Below are positions 34,400 to 45,540 of a stretch of DNA of 64,000 nucleotides, in pieces; position 1 is the stretch's first letter, and the number at the start of each line of letters is the position of its first letter. The notes below the pieces were generated by a model that worked only from the letters and a program-made list of their open reading frames with translations, had not been told where the DNA came from and ran no database searches. A program made the position numbers and the translations under genes. This stretch comes from Helichrysum umbraculigerum. Lineage: Eukaryota > Streptophyta > Magnoliopsida > Asterales > Asteraceae. Where the stretch lies: positions 17,747,501 to 17,811,500 of the forward strand of contig CATIUR010000001.1 of assembly GCA_949592205.1 (NCBI GenBank), in the 5' to 3' direction.

Positions 34400-35122
34400 C
34401 AACGGGCCGTACACGTTTTCAAACACTTAACAAATCAACCAAATCGTAGTAATTTGGACATATATATAGTTGTGTAACAACTACAAGGGTGATCTTTTGA
34501 GATACCCAATCATGTTTATAACCATCGCGTGTCGTGGACACCCTCAGGTTACAAGTCTTTGGACTTCATCACTCGGCTAATCAACTTACGTTTATTTAAA
34601 CGCTTTCAGACTCAGGTGAGTCTCATAGCCCCTCTTTTTACTGTTTTACTCAGGGGTGTGATATATTGCTCATTTTTAACATGTGAACGCAAGTACAAAC
34701 ATTTCATATACTACATGAGTTTTTCACAACTAATCATTTAAAGTCCTCCATCAGCATAGTTGTTAATACGTTGTAGCATGAATATTAGTATATGGTACCA
34801 TATAGGATTAACCCTCCTCGTTCGGGTTAGCAGGTACCAAGCAGTAGGTTGTTTCTGCTTCAGGACTTCTAGCTCGAGTCAGCATACAGACGTTTGAGAT
34901 TTTCTTGCATTAGTATATTTTGTACAAGTACTTATGTACTGAAATCTCCATATATTTAAACTCGAGCTATGTAAAGCTATAAATGTTGTAAACATTTCAA
35001 TATTAATATATTTTGTTAAAACGACGCATATAGAGTCGTTTACTGTATATCTTTGTGCTTTGTTATTGATTAGTAACACCCAAATCGAGCTTCCGCAAAT
35101 CATCAAATTTGGGGGTGTTACA
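34400..35122 (+). mobile_element. Solo LTR 2, right part
   Basis: Resumes at CAACGGGCCGTACACG, equivalent to solo LTR 1 at about 7972, carries AGACTCAGGTGAGTCT at 34607-34622 and ends GGGGGTGTTACA. GTTTC at 35123-35127 repeats 11680-11684. Compared with solo LTR 1, roughly 270 bp are missing at 34830, between 'GGGTTAGCA' and 'GGTACC', consistent with a short-homology deletion. Confidence 0.88.
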
Positions 35123-36155
35123 GTTTCCATGTATGCCCCCAGGATAGTTTCCGCAGATTCCTCCGTGCATATCCTTCAGTTTCGCTTATGCTTTAGGATC
35201 CTCAAAATATCGCAACAACAATGATCCTTCTGCAAAAAATTCTAATGATCGACTACATCTATGATCCTGACTTGCCCCCAGAACCTGATGTGTCCAATTA
35301 TCCTCAAACTCAAGATCACCAACATAGCATCAGTTGAAGATCCCGAAGTTACCTGCATAATTTTAAAGCATATCCAAATACAAAACTAGTTTAACTATCC
35401 TTAGGGTATATTTCCAATGATGATTAGTAACTAACATACACCTATATGTTTTACACCGACATCCTTAGTTAATCCTAAACCTTCAATTGGTGTTTCGTAA
35501 TCCGTTTCATTATTGGCACTTTAAATTTTTTAATCAATATCCTGTTGCATGTCATACCTTTAATACCATATCTAAGCATATTGTATTCATATTTTATTTT
35601 AAAGATCGCCAGTAAAGTTTACTCAAAACATAAAGTTTTATCATATTTCTACAATCTCATTATAGGATTATAAACATCTACTTTCCGAGATCATTTAGTT
35701 ATTCACAGTGACATTCCTGGTTTTTATATTTAATAATTGATTAATCTTATCATGCATATGATGTATTTCAAGATAACCAATGCACACATAATTTTTTTAA
35801 GATAAGAGTACCTGGCATCAGCATCTAGTAGACTTTTACTTAAGTGATAGATAAGAAGTTGCTGACCTTTCAGAATCTTTAACTTATGCAACATCGTTCA
35901 TATTTTAGGATACCGCCACGTTCACGAGTAATGATTTACCAATTAGATTTTTATTCCACCACCACGTTTGCCAAGATCAGGAATCTTGCTTCCTTGAACA
36001 TATCAGCACGCAATAACATTCGTCCTATCCTTTTCCACCTTAGGATCCTCAGAATGGAGTCACACTTCTTTGATACCTTATCTGATTGTAGCCAGGATAT
36101 CCGATGCCCTTTTCCATTGATTGCTATGCTGATGGAGGCTTGGTAGTAGATCTCA
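35123..36155 (-). other. Non-coding internal region of the Tat-like element
   Basis: About 1 kb downstream of gag in element orientation. No open frame and no protease or reverse-transcriptase motif. AGGATCC words recur. Confidence 0.55.
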
Positions 36156-36899
36156 TTAATGTTGTGTAGAAACCCTTCGCTTCCCGTTGATCACTATTGA
36201 TCTTGACTTGGCGTCCGATGGTGATGATCTTGCTCTATGTGGGATCCTATGATTATCCTGAGTTTCGGGATCCAGAGCCTTGTCATGATCCCGGCCGTGA
36301 TCCTTCTTTCTTCTAAGTAGCTCCTTCAAGTATCCCTTGCTGAGCAGATGGCTGATTTCCTTTCTGAGGGGTATGCAATCCTCAGTTACGTGACCGAAAT
36401 CCTTATGATATGCGCACCACTTAGTCTTATCCTTCCAAGCGACGACTTTATGATTTCTTTTTAGCCATCTCGCCTTATCTCCAAGACCATGCATAGCACA
36501 CAAGATACCTGTAGTGTCAATAGAAAAACAATAATCAGTTAGCTTAGGATATTCTTCGTCATTCTCTCCAATTGCAATGATTCGATGATCCTCATTTCTG
36601 GCATAAGACTTGTTCCTGTTGGATCTGTACAAGGATGATTCTGATTTACTGTTGGGCATGTCATATGTTGATGAAATTTCCACCCTTTTCTGGATCAAAG
36701 CGTCCTCTTCTAGCCTTATGAACCTCAGAGCTCTATTCCTGACTTCATCAAGGTTTCTGCAAGGATTCATCACAAGATCCTCATAAAATGGAGAATCCCT
36801 ATTGATCCCCATCTTAAAGGCCTGTGCTGCAGTAGCCATATCTAAGTTAGGTATATCCAAAGATTCTCTTCCAAATCTTCCTACAAAATCTCGAAGAGA
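36156..36899 (-). pseudogene. gag: Tat-like gag, C-terminal part
   Basis: Continues the gag frame interrupted by the 36905-39645 insertion. It begins SLRDFVGRFGRESLDIPNL, the usual end of the Tat/Ogre capsid domain, followed by AAQAFKMGI. The atypical knuckle WCAYHKDFGHVTEDC (C-x3-H-x4-H-x4-C) is characteristic of this lineage rather than CCHC. The stretch ends with a stop after RVSTQH, not in a protease. The frame is open throughout this part. The apparent ATG at 36860 is not the natural start. Confidence 0.85.
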
Positions 36900-37375
36900 C
36901 TCATTATGATAGAGATCATATATTGCTTAAATTATTGCTTTGGAAAAATACCATATATTTTGGGAAGAAGGGGAAAATTTATACATAGGTTTGTTAGATC
37001 GCTCTAAATTGTTGAGCGTGTATAACATATCGATTGAAAGTTGTCACAAGAGTGAAGTGCTGCTCACGAACTATTTCATGTGTCAATTCTACGAAAGTGT
37101 TGGCCGATAAGGTCTTACACATGTTTCTAGGAGGAGTTTAAAGGGAACCACAAATAACGATGTGTAGAGAAAACTGGTAGGAACCATGGATTGAGAGGTC
37201 AACATGTTGGAGCACATGTAATTTTAATTATCAAGGTCCGATAGAACGTTGACCTGAGTATACTTGCAAATGAAAATATCAAGCCAAGCTTATATATATG
37301 CACTTATTCAGTGATCGTGGTGACAATACGGCTCCGATTGAATTTCGGGACGAAATTTCTTAAACGGGGGGATAC

Positions 37376-39645
37376 TGTGACATCCGTCACCAAAAATATA
37401 ATTCGAAAATAATCCAACTCCCAAAAGCCCAAACCCAACTAAACCCAACACCTCTTGAACCCTAGACCTATAAATATACCCTTAAACCTAACCCTAAAAC
37501 TTTTCTATCACAAAAACATACAAAATCCCGTCCCAAAAATTCCAGTCACGAACATAGGTCGATTTGACCCATTTACGTTCGTTTTCAGCCTTCGGTCAAA
37601 ACTACAAAGTTGTAGATCTCGAAGTTTTACCATAAAATCGCAAGTTTCGGCCTCTGAAACACTCTATATTATTTTATAAAAAATATTTCGTAAACTGCTG
37701 CTGTTGGTGACGAATTTTCAGAAACTTTGGTAAGTTTTCGATCCTATAATTCTCGTATACGTTTGATCGATCCACGAAAACGAATTCTAAGGGTTATGCT
37801 CTCAATATTTACAGATTCTAAGGGTTATCATCGTGCGGTTTTCTCATTGGTTGGTATAATTCTCTATCCGAATCTTCCATATAAACGTATGTGATTATTT
37901 CGTATTGTCGTTTATTTTTGGTTCGATTCCATTGTATTCCGGGTACATGAAATCATTAGGATAATATTAAAATCAGTGTATAAGTGGTAGAATCGAGAAA
38001 TATGATTGTGTTTGCGGTTTGGATTGTTTATACGAATGATTAGGGTTGATTATCTATAAACCCTAATCTGATCAGATTTTTATTTCGGTTTGAGAAGCTT
38101 GTAACTTGTTCATTTCATGGTAATTTTTGATAAAAAACGAGTCTAAACTTAAGTACTTTGAGTCTACTTTCAAATGGCGTCAGTTTCATGGTTAAATGTG
38201 GAGAATAAGTTAGTCAAAATGATTTTACAAGTTTGTGTGTCAATTCTGAGTTTCTTGGTTCCAGATTTCGGTTAAGTTGTAGATTTTTGAAACGTGCCTT
38301 AAACTAAGATTTAGGTCTTGAGTTTTTACTGGAGTGTCTTTAAAGTGTTAAGTATTTTCTTTAAAAATATGATAATCATTTGAAACTTATAAGTATTTTA
38401 AGTAAATTAAAACTTTTGTGAAGTCAGAAAGAGTTAATGGTTTTGAGCAGATTACTTTGATGAATTTTTGAAAATAGTAAACTATTTAAATAAGTTCTGG
38501 AAAAATTACAGGATGTTCTTAACACCATGAAATGTCACTGGTAAAATTTGTAGAGTCAAATAATTTTATTAAGTCATGGTTTAAAATTCGCGAAGTGGTA
38601 TGAAATTTCTGGACAGATTCTGAAATGCAAGATAGAGTAAAGTTACTGATATTTTGAATAAACGAGGATTAAATTTTGTAAAGCTACTTGAGGATTGGTT
38701 GTGAGGAAACCTAGTAAAGGTGATTTGGACTTGGGATACAATGGAAGGACATAGGTATGTCTAGGTTGTAACCCGTATACGTATATATTCGTTTGTAGAT
38801 TGCGAGTTGTTTGGTGGATTCTTTTGAGAGAGATACTTACTTTGGTATTCAAGGTGAGTTTTCGTGGCCCCGTTTTCATTTCCATATTTTCAAATTGGGG
38901 GAAAAGTATGCTCACATGTTTTACCAACTGTTTTATGCTGTGAATTCATTTCTATTTTTGGACATATGCTTGAAATGTGTGACACTATGTGACTTATATG
39001 CATTGAGACTTGTTGCTTACATCCGTGCTGTACTTCCTTGTGGAGTATTTGCCGTACATTGAGATCTGTTGTTTACATTCGTGCTTTACCTCCTTGTGGG
39101 GTATTTGCCGTACATTGGGATTGTTGCTTACATTCGTGCTTTACTTTCTTATGAGGTAATTGCCGTACATTGAGATATATTGGCTGCATTATTTCACATT
39201 TGTGTACATTTCTATTACATTGTCCTAACTTATTATTATCACAGCAAAATGTTTATTTTTATGGTGTATGGTTTCAAACCTACGAAACTCACCAACATTC
39301 GTGTTGACGTTTTTGAGCATATCTTTTCAGGTTATACTAGTGGACTTAAAGCAGTGGACAAGAGAACTTAGTGGACCTTTAGGGTTGCATTAAGAGTGAT
39401 TCAAGACTTGTGGTACATTATTAAGGTTGTTTGTGAAGGCTTGTTTTGCCTTAACATTATAGTGTACGTTTGTTTGTAAGATGTCGAATTCATTGTTGAA
39501 ATGTATGCATGACATGAACCATTATTCATGTTATTGGCATCATGACACATTGGATATTGTATTTCATATAGAATTCTTTATAATGATGTGTTGTGATCCT
39601 ATCACCGTTATACCCCGTTGTTTCCGCTTTAGACGGGGTGTGACA
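37376..39645 (+). mobile_element. LTR of the one-ended insertion
   Basis: 2270 bp. The donor-like GTAAGTTTTCG at 37730 and AAGGTGAGTTTTCGTGGCCCC at 38849 correspond to the GTAAGTTTCCG and CAGGTGAGTCTCATAGCCCC boxes of the other LTR families. It has no palindrome cluster but does have a three-copy tandem repeat (39009-39178). Confidence 0.88.
39009..39178 (+). repeat. Three-copy tandem repeat in LTR, unit about 57 bp
   Basis: Units contain TTGCTTACATTCGTGCTTTA, then CTTGTGGGGTATTTGCCGTACATTGAGAT in slightly varied form, at about 39009, 39068 and 39121. Confidence 0.8.
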
Positions 39646-40632
39646 CTCATTAGCCCTTTGAACAATTCTATATAAGTCAATGGTTAATTTTTCAAATGTT
39701 CTACTACAAGAAAATCGATTATTAAATAAATTAACCATATGAGCAAACGAAGTAATAGAATAGGGAGGAACGTTTAACAGCCATTTTAAAGCGGATCCTG
39801 TCAGAGTTGATCCAAATCCTTTGCATAAGCACGCTTCTCTGAGATCAGCAGGAATCAGAATGATCTCCATCATTTCCCTATATTGGGCGATGTGCTCCTT
39901 AGGATCCGTCGTTCCATCGTAAAGCTTCATGCTAGGAGTCTTTAATGTTTTCGGGATCTCAGCATCACAAATCGGTGGTGCAAATCTCGAGATCCTGTGG
40001 GCTGATGGAGCAACTTCAAGAATAGGTTGAACAACACCAGGAACACTTGATATCATGTCTTTCAGTTTATGCAACTCCCTCTTTATTATAGGGCTTACTC
40101 CAGGATCCTGCACATTGTTAGTACCAAAAGAACAACCATAAGATATATTACCACTGTTAGGCGACATGATTAAGGATCCTGGAGTCTGCTCAGGCTCCCG
40201 AGGTGTCAAGATCCTAGTAGTTCCTTGCATGGCAATGCAATCTGCTCCAATACTTGCAAATGCTGGAGTGTTGAAATCCAGGATCCTGCTCCGAAAAGGA
40301 GTAGTATCCAGATTAGGGGGAGTGTTGATTCTTCATCTCAAGCTTTCAAAATCCTTCTTCAGGGCCTCATTACTCTCTTCCACACGTCCTAATTGCTCTT
40401 TCACCTGTGAAAACAAAGCCACAATATTCCTGTTAGAAATAATAACGGGATCTTGATCTGTGATCCCGGATCCTGAGAAGGTAGATCTTGTGGAAGCTGT
40501 CCTCCTATAGATATTCTTTGGTCCCCGTTGTGATGATGATAGAGGGGAAGCAGGAGGTAGATTGGTCATCACAGATGTCGATGAGGGCACAATAGAAGAT
40601 ATAGGTTGTCCTTGTGTCGACATTTTTGACAA
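39646..40632 (-). pseudogene. gag: Tat-like gag, N-terminal part with premature stop
   Basis: Gag start of the Tat-like element on the minus strand, ATG at 40632, about 70 bp after the primer-binding site. Ser/Thr/Pro-rich N terminus, then an in-frame TGA at codon 100 (40333-40335) where the context suggests CGA, a single C-to-T change. The frame then stays open through TPSMKLYDGTTDPKEHIAQY and LCKGFGSTLTGSALKWLLNV, the typical Tat/Ogre capsid motifs, to RIVQRANE, where the insertion at 36905-39645 cuts it. Both parts together have 576 sense-or-stop codons plus the terminal stop. Dead in this copy by two independent lesions. Confidence 0.88.
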
Positions 40633-40698
40633 AAACCTTTAAAAAAAGTGATTTAACAAGGATTTTAACAAGAATTTATTTATGAAAAGCACCACTTG

Positions 40699-40715
40699 CC
40701 CCACGGTGGGCGCCA
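40699..40715 (-). other. Primer-binding site of the Tat-like element
   Basis: TGGCGCCCACCGTGGGG on the minus strand, three bases inside the 5' LTR edge, a form common in Tat/Ogre-type elements. I do not name the primer tRNA. Confidence 0.75.
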
Positions 40716-40718
40716 AAC

Positions 40719-42074
40719 TGTTTTGGTCAAAAATTACCCAAGGCAATTAAGTGATCAAACTTTGAAAGTGAGGTATAGTGCTTGTGGTTACTTCCAAGAT
40801 AATTATGTAGAAACACGATTATCTATATGAGTAAATAAAATATGGTTTATATTGATATAAACGTTGACCCTTGTTAAAGAAATGATTAATAACTAAAATA
40901 AGTGTTTGTAAACAAGATTATCCCAAAAGTTTAAGTAAAATGCAAAGTATTTTCAGGATAATGCAAGTTATGCAATAAAAATATGATTACGATCAATAAA
41001 AATGCATGAAACAGAATGATAACGCAATAATTGTGATAAAAAGATGATTAGAAACAAAATAAATACGTATATTTATGATAAATGTAAGATAAAATCAGGA
41101 TCATGCAGGTTTTATGATCAAAAGATCAATAATATGCAAATTAAACAACGAAAGTGTAAATTAAATGCAATCGACACAAGGATTTACGAGGAAAGCCCTT
41201 GATCAAGGTTGATCGCCGACATAAAACCTCGGGAAGGATCAATTGACCCTTGCCTTTGTTAATATTATTGCTCAAAATCAGGATAATACAATGAAAGAGC
41301 ACAATATGATCGATGTATAGTGTGTATGTGATGAATTTGGTGAAAAAGATGAATTAAAGTGTGTTTTGATCATGTTGAGAGTAGTAGTAGAGTGTTTGAA
41401 GTGAATAATGGTCGTCCTATTCAATCATATTGCCTCATAATTATACTAAGGCTGAATAACAAATAATTCCTAAAAATCAGGGATCCTCCGAGATCTTCGG
41501 GATCCTCTCTGAGATATCTTGAGCTTCTACAACATTCATATTGACCAAATGTGGAACACATGCTGAATTATCCTTGAAATAGTCTCCTTCCAAGAATTTT
41601 GGAGGTGGTTATCCATCCCTCAAACCGCGTATGACCTGGTCAAAAGGAAAGAGAACAACAAGGTAGTAATACATGATCCTGAATATATCCTGGATCCTGA
41701 TCACCCGGGATCCTGAATATCCAAGATCCTGAACATAAACTGACAAATAAATATTAGTAACATCTGATCCCGAGATACTTAACGTATTGGGATCCTGACC
41801 ATCTGAGATCCTAAACATATGTGAGATCCTGAGTATGTCTAAGATTTCTATAGTACTCAGGATCCTAAATACTCATCCATAACGGGGATCCTTGATCCAA
41901 GAAGGATCCTAGATATATCCAAGATCTTAATAACCTGTATCATATAAGCATAGAATCTCAGGATCCTTAGTCTTAGCTTTATCCTGAACATATGCATGAT
42001 CCAAGATATAATTTTCAATATTAACTAGAGACTTCAGGATCCTGTATCCTAACTCTAAAATTTAGCCCCAAACA
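40719..42074 (-). mobile_element. 5' LTR of the Tat-like element
   Basis: 1356 bp, counterpart of 4021-5372. AGGATCCTGA-type words are dense at 41480-42060. ATAAT at 42075-42079 is the outer target duplication. Confidence 0.88.
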
Positions 42075-42079
42075 ATAAT

Positions 42080-42705
42080 ATAATACGTTTAGTTTATATA
42101 CTATTAAATTATTAATTTTTAAATTAAAATAAAACTTTAGTATAACCTGTTACTTACAATGTAATTTACGTAGAGTTTTGTTATTAATTTAATTTAATTA
42201 ATTTAATAAAGGGATAATTAATTATTAATTAATAGTTAAAAGAGGGATATGGTGAAAAGTGTGTTTTGGGCAAACAGAAAGCCAATAATTATATTAAAGT
42301 TATTTATCAAGGGGGCAAATGTAACTTGACGGTGTAATATTGAAACTAATTTTAAAGATGGAGGCAGTAAAATGATTATTTTTTAGGGGTTTTATGTGTT
42401 ATTTTTAAATTAATAAGAGGATTAATTAGCAACTAACTAATTGTGTTTAGGTATACAAATTTGATTTTAATCATTAGATCAAAAATGTAGAAACCAATGG
42501 AAGGGCAAGATCTCTTTTAATTGATATCTTTTTATATAATAAAGAGATAGTGGACAAACAATTTGGGAGGAGGGAGTAATAAAAATAAATAATTAAATAA
42601 TAAAACTAAAATAATTGAAATGCTTGACTATTTTGGAGTATGCTTTAAACTTTAAACTTTGTGATTATTTTGGCACGAAGAGATACTATAGTTTTTCTAT
42701 ATTAC
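42080..42705. other. AT-rich spacer between two Tat LTRs
   Basis: Some 620 bp of very AT-rich sequence, many TTAATTAA-like words, no ORF. The last five bases, ATTAC, are the target duplication of the next solo LTR. Confidence 0.6.
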
Positions 42706-44068
42706 TATTTGGGGCTAAATTTTATAGTTAGGATACAGGATCCTGAAGTCTCTAGTTACTATTGAAAATTATATCTAGGATCATGCATATGTTCAGGATA
42801 AAGCTAAGACTAAGGATCCTGAGATTCTATGTTTATATGATACAGGTAATCAAGATCTTGGATATATCCAGGATCACACTTGGATCAAGGATCCCGATTA
42901 TAGATGAGTATTTAGATATATTCAGGATCCTGAGTACTATAGAAATCTTAAATATACTCAGGATCTCACATATGTTTAGGATCTCGGATGATAAGGATCT
43001 CGGATATGTTAAGTATCTTGGGATCAGATGTTACTAATGTTTGTTTGTTAGTTTGTGTTCAGGATCTTGGATATTCAGGATCCCGGGTGATCAGGATCCA
43101 GGATATATTCGGTATCCTGAGTAAAACGTCACTAATCTTTATTTGACCATTATGTACCTTGACCAAGTCTACCAGGAGTTAAACGTGGGTCAATCATGCC
43201 TATATTTAAGGATCAAGTCGAGAAGAAGTCAGGAAAAACGTGTAAAAAGGCTGGGTCAATATGGAAGACTGGAGGATCCCGAGAATCTCGGAGGATCCCT
43301 GATTTTTAGGAAAGTTAGTTATATTGTAAATGCTATATAAACAGAGGCAAATGATCGTAGGAACCATCTTTTTCTCTTCTCATACACTACTGATACACCA
43401 CTAAAACACCAAAAACACACTATCACTTCACCGATTCATCACCGTTAACACTCTAGATCGATCATTTGCGCTCTTTCTTTGTATTATCCTGATTTTGAAG
43501 TAATAATATCAACAAAGGCAAGGATCGATTGATCCTTCCCGAGGTTTTATGCCGGCGATCAACCTTGATCAAGGGTTTTCCTCGTACATCCTTGTGTCGA
43601 TCGTATTTAATTTACGTTTTCGTCGTTTAATTTGCATTTCATTGATCCTTTGATCATATATTCTGCATTATCCTGATTTTATCTTACATTTATCATAAAG
43701 ATACGTATTTATCTTGTTTCTAATCATCTTTTTATCGCAATAATTGCATTATTATTCTGTTTCATGCATTTTTATTGATTGCGATCATATATTTATTGCA
43801 TAACTTGCATTATCCTAAAAATACTTTACATTTTACTTAAACTTTTGGAATAATCTTATTTACAAACACTTGTTTTCACCGTTAAACACATTTTTAACAA
43901 GGATCCACGAATCCAAGGATTCAAGGCATAATTTTCATTCAAAGTTGTCATTTACTCATATAGATAATCGTGTAAAAGCGTAATTATCTTGAAAGTAATT
44001 TATAGCACCCAACCTCACTTTTCTAAGTTTGATCACTTAATTGCTTGTTGTAATTTTTGACCAAAACA
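42706..44068 (+). mobile_element. Solo LTR 4 of the Tat-like family
   Basis: 1363 bp, same family as 4021-5372 but in plus orientation. Starts TATTTGGGGC (expected TGTTTGGGGC) and ends GACCAAAACA. ATTAC flanks it at 42701-42705 and 44069-44073. It is more diverged than the two LTRs of the complete element, so it is an older insertion. Confidence 0.9.
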
Positions 44069-44079
44069 ATTACTATATA

Positions 44080-44333
44080 CTCCCTCCGTCCCAAATTAAG
44101 TGTCCTATTTTGACTTTTTGAGTCTTCCCTTTTCAATTTTGACCTTAAATATTTTCGTTTGTGTTATATAATACTTGATGCAAAATATATGTATGGATTG
44201 GATTTTAAACATATTTTCATTGGTATAATTTTCATAAAGTAATATATAACACAAACAAAAATATTGAAGGTCAAAGTTGAAAAAGAAAGACTTCCAAATC
44301 TGATACAGGACACTTAATTTGGGACGGACGGAG
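44080..44333. mobile_element. Stowaway MITE
   Basis: 254 bp with inverted ends CTCCCTCCGTCCCAAATTAA / CTCCGTCCGTCCCAAATTAA, a TA duplication at 44078-44079 and 44334-44335, and a nearly palindromic interior (AATATTTT..GTTTGTGTTATATA against its complement). Non-autonomous Tc1/mariner derivative. Confidence 0.93.
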
Positions 44334-44335
44334 TA

Positions 44336-44555
44336 ATACATTTAACCATCTCTCTCCTAATTTTTTTTTAAGACTAAATAAATGGGTCTCACTATCCAAC
44401 TATCCCACTATCCCATTATCTATTATTTATTACTACTTATTCTCCACTAACTATACTTTCATCAATTAAATATTAAATCTACCCACTATTTTTTTTTATT
44501 GCTTAAATATTAAAGGGGACACTTAATGTGGATATTTTTAATGGGACGAACGGAG
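44336..44555. mobile_element. Truncated Stowaway-like element
   Basis: Only the right end is present (TTTTTAATGGGACGAACGGAG then TA). The matching left end is missing. It resembles the Stowaway families whose ends read CTCCGTYCGTCCC. Confidence 0.55.
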
Positions 44556-44749
44556 TATTATATGTTTTTATTTTAAAAGATTAATTCGCACCTCCATCCA
44601 CCGTCACCACTTTCACCGCTGCTATATACGGGTACAAGGTTAATATTTTTAAATATAAAAACTTCACTTGTACAAAAGTTCTATTTGGTAATTACAAACT
44701 TTAGGCTTTTACTTTAAAATAAAAGCTTCAAATACAACGTTATCAAAAC

Positions 44750-45331
44750 TAGGGATGACAATGGATCGGATATGGATCGGATGAGGCCATATCCACATCC
44801 ATATACATTTAAATATATTCGTCCATATCCATATCCATATCCATATCCATTTAATTTCAATTCATCCGTCTATATCCATATCTGATGGATTAAGCGGATT
44901 AATGGATGTCCGTTGGATACTTAAAAAATGTTTAAAAAATTTTATAATATGAAATGAAACCAACAAATATTGTAACAAAAAAATAAATATAACGTACCAT
45001 ACAAAAATCTATTTACAAAAACATGTAACAATTGTCGTCAGTGAAGCATAATTGGTTACAATTACTACTAAACATATATTTTGACAAATGTAATTGTGTT
45101 CTCTACGTTTATCGGTTAATCACATATATTGTGATTGACATCTATCGTGGTTTGTGACTTCACTATATGATTAGAAGCAAAACTTGATTCAACGCGATAG
45201 ATTTATACATTTCGATTTGCTATTTAAATATAAAATACAAAAAATATACATTATATATTTAAAATTTACGACTGTATATATTCAATAACACTTTAATAGT
45301 TTATGGTTTATATGTATGTGGATATGTAATT

Positions 45332-45368
<37 letters not shown>

Positions 45369-45540
45369 TTCGAGTGAAATGGGTGAATTCATGGGTCACA
45401 AAATGTAATCCATATCCAATCCACTAAACATCCATATCAGTATTCATATCTGCTATTCATCAATTTAGATCGTCCATATCCATCACAAATGGATCTGATG
45501 GATGGATGTCCACCGGGTTAGATGAGAATTGTCATGCCTA
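44750..45540. mobile_element. hAT-type non-autonomous element
   Basis: 791 bp with inverted ends TAGGGATGACAATGG / TAGGCATGACAATTC and an 8-bp target duplication ATCAAAAC / ATCAGAAC (one mismatch). Inside are tandem CCATAT units (44785-44850, 45405-45480) and a TG microsatellite at 45335-45366. No transposase. Confidence 0.85.

Larger units (their letters stand above)
36905..39645 (+). mobile_element. One-LTR insertion of a chromovirus-like element inside gag
   Basis: A 3' LTR (37376-39645, TGTGACATCCG...GGGGTGTGACA) preceded by only 471 bp of 3' internal sequence with the TTTCGGGACGAAAT box (37342-37355) and polypurine tract ACGGGGGGAT. Both sides carry CTCAT (36900-36904 and 39646-39650), and the gag reading frame is restored exactly when one copy is removed. 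There is no 5' LTR. The left end begins TATGATAGAG instead of TGTGACA. Confidence 0.8.
4021..42074 (-). mobile_element. Tat/Ogre-like Ty3 element, non-autonomous, hosting the nest
   Basis: Complete minus-strand LTR retrotransposon with LTRs at 40719-42074 (5') and 4021-5372 (3'), flanked by identical ATAAT at 4016-4020 and 42075-42079. A primer-binding site follows the 5' LTR, then gag. A PPT-like G run (rc of attacccccaagt, from 5373) precedes the 3' LTR. With the nested insertions removed the element is about 8.4 kb. The parts are 5373-5557, 8977-11684, 35123-36899 and 39646-40718 plus LTRs. Only gag is coding. The rest of the internal region shows no protease, reverse transcriptase or integrase reading frame. 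Lineage is inferred from the gag motifs and the primer-binding site. Confidence 0.88.

Noticed and set aside
36156..40632. Two separate gag genes on the minus strand
   Set aside because: The halves share one frame and rejoin exactly after removing the 36905-39645 insertion and one CTCAT, so it is one gag gene.
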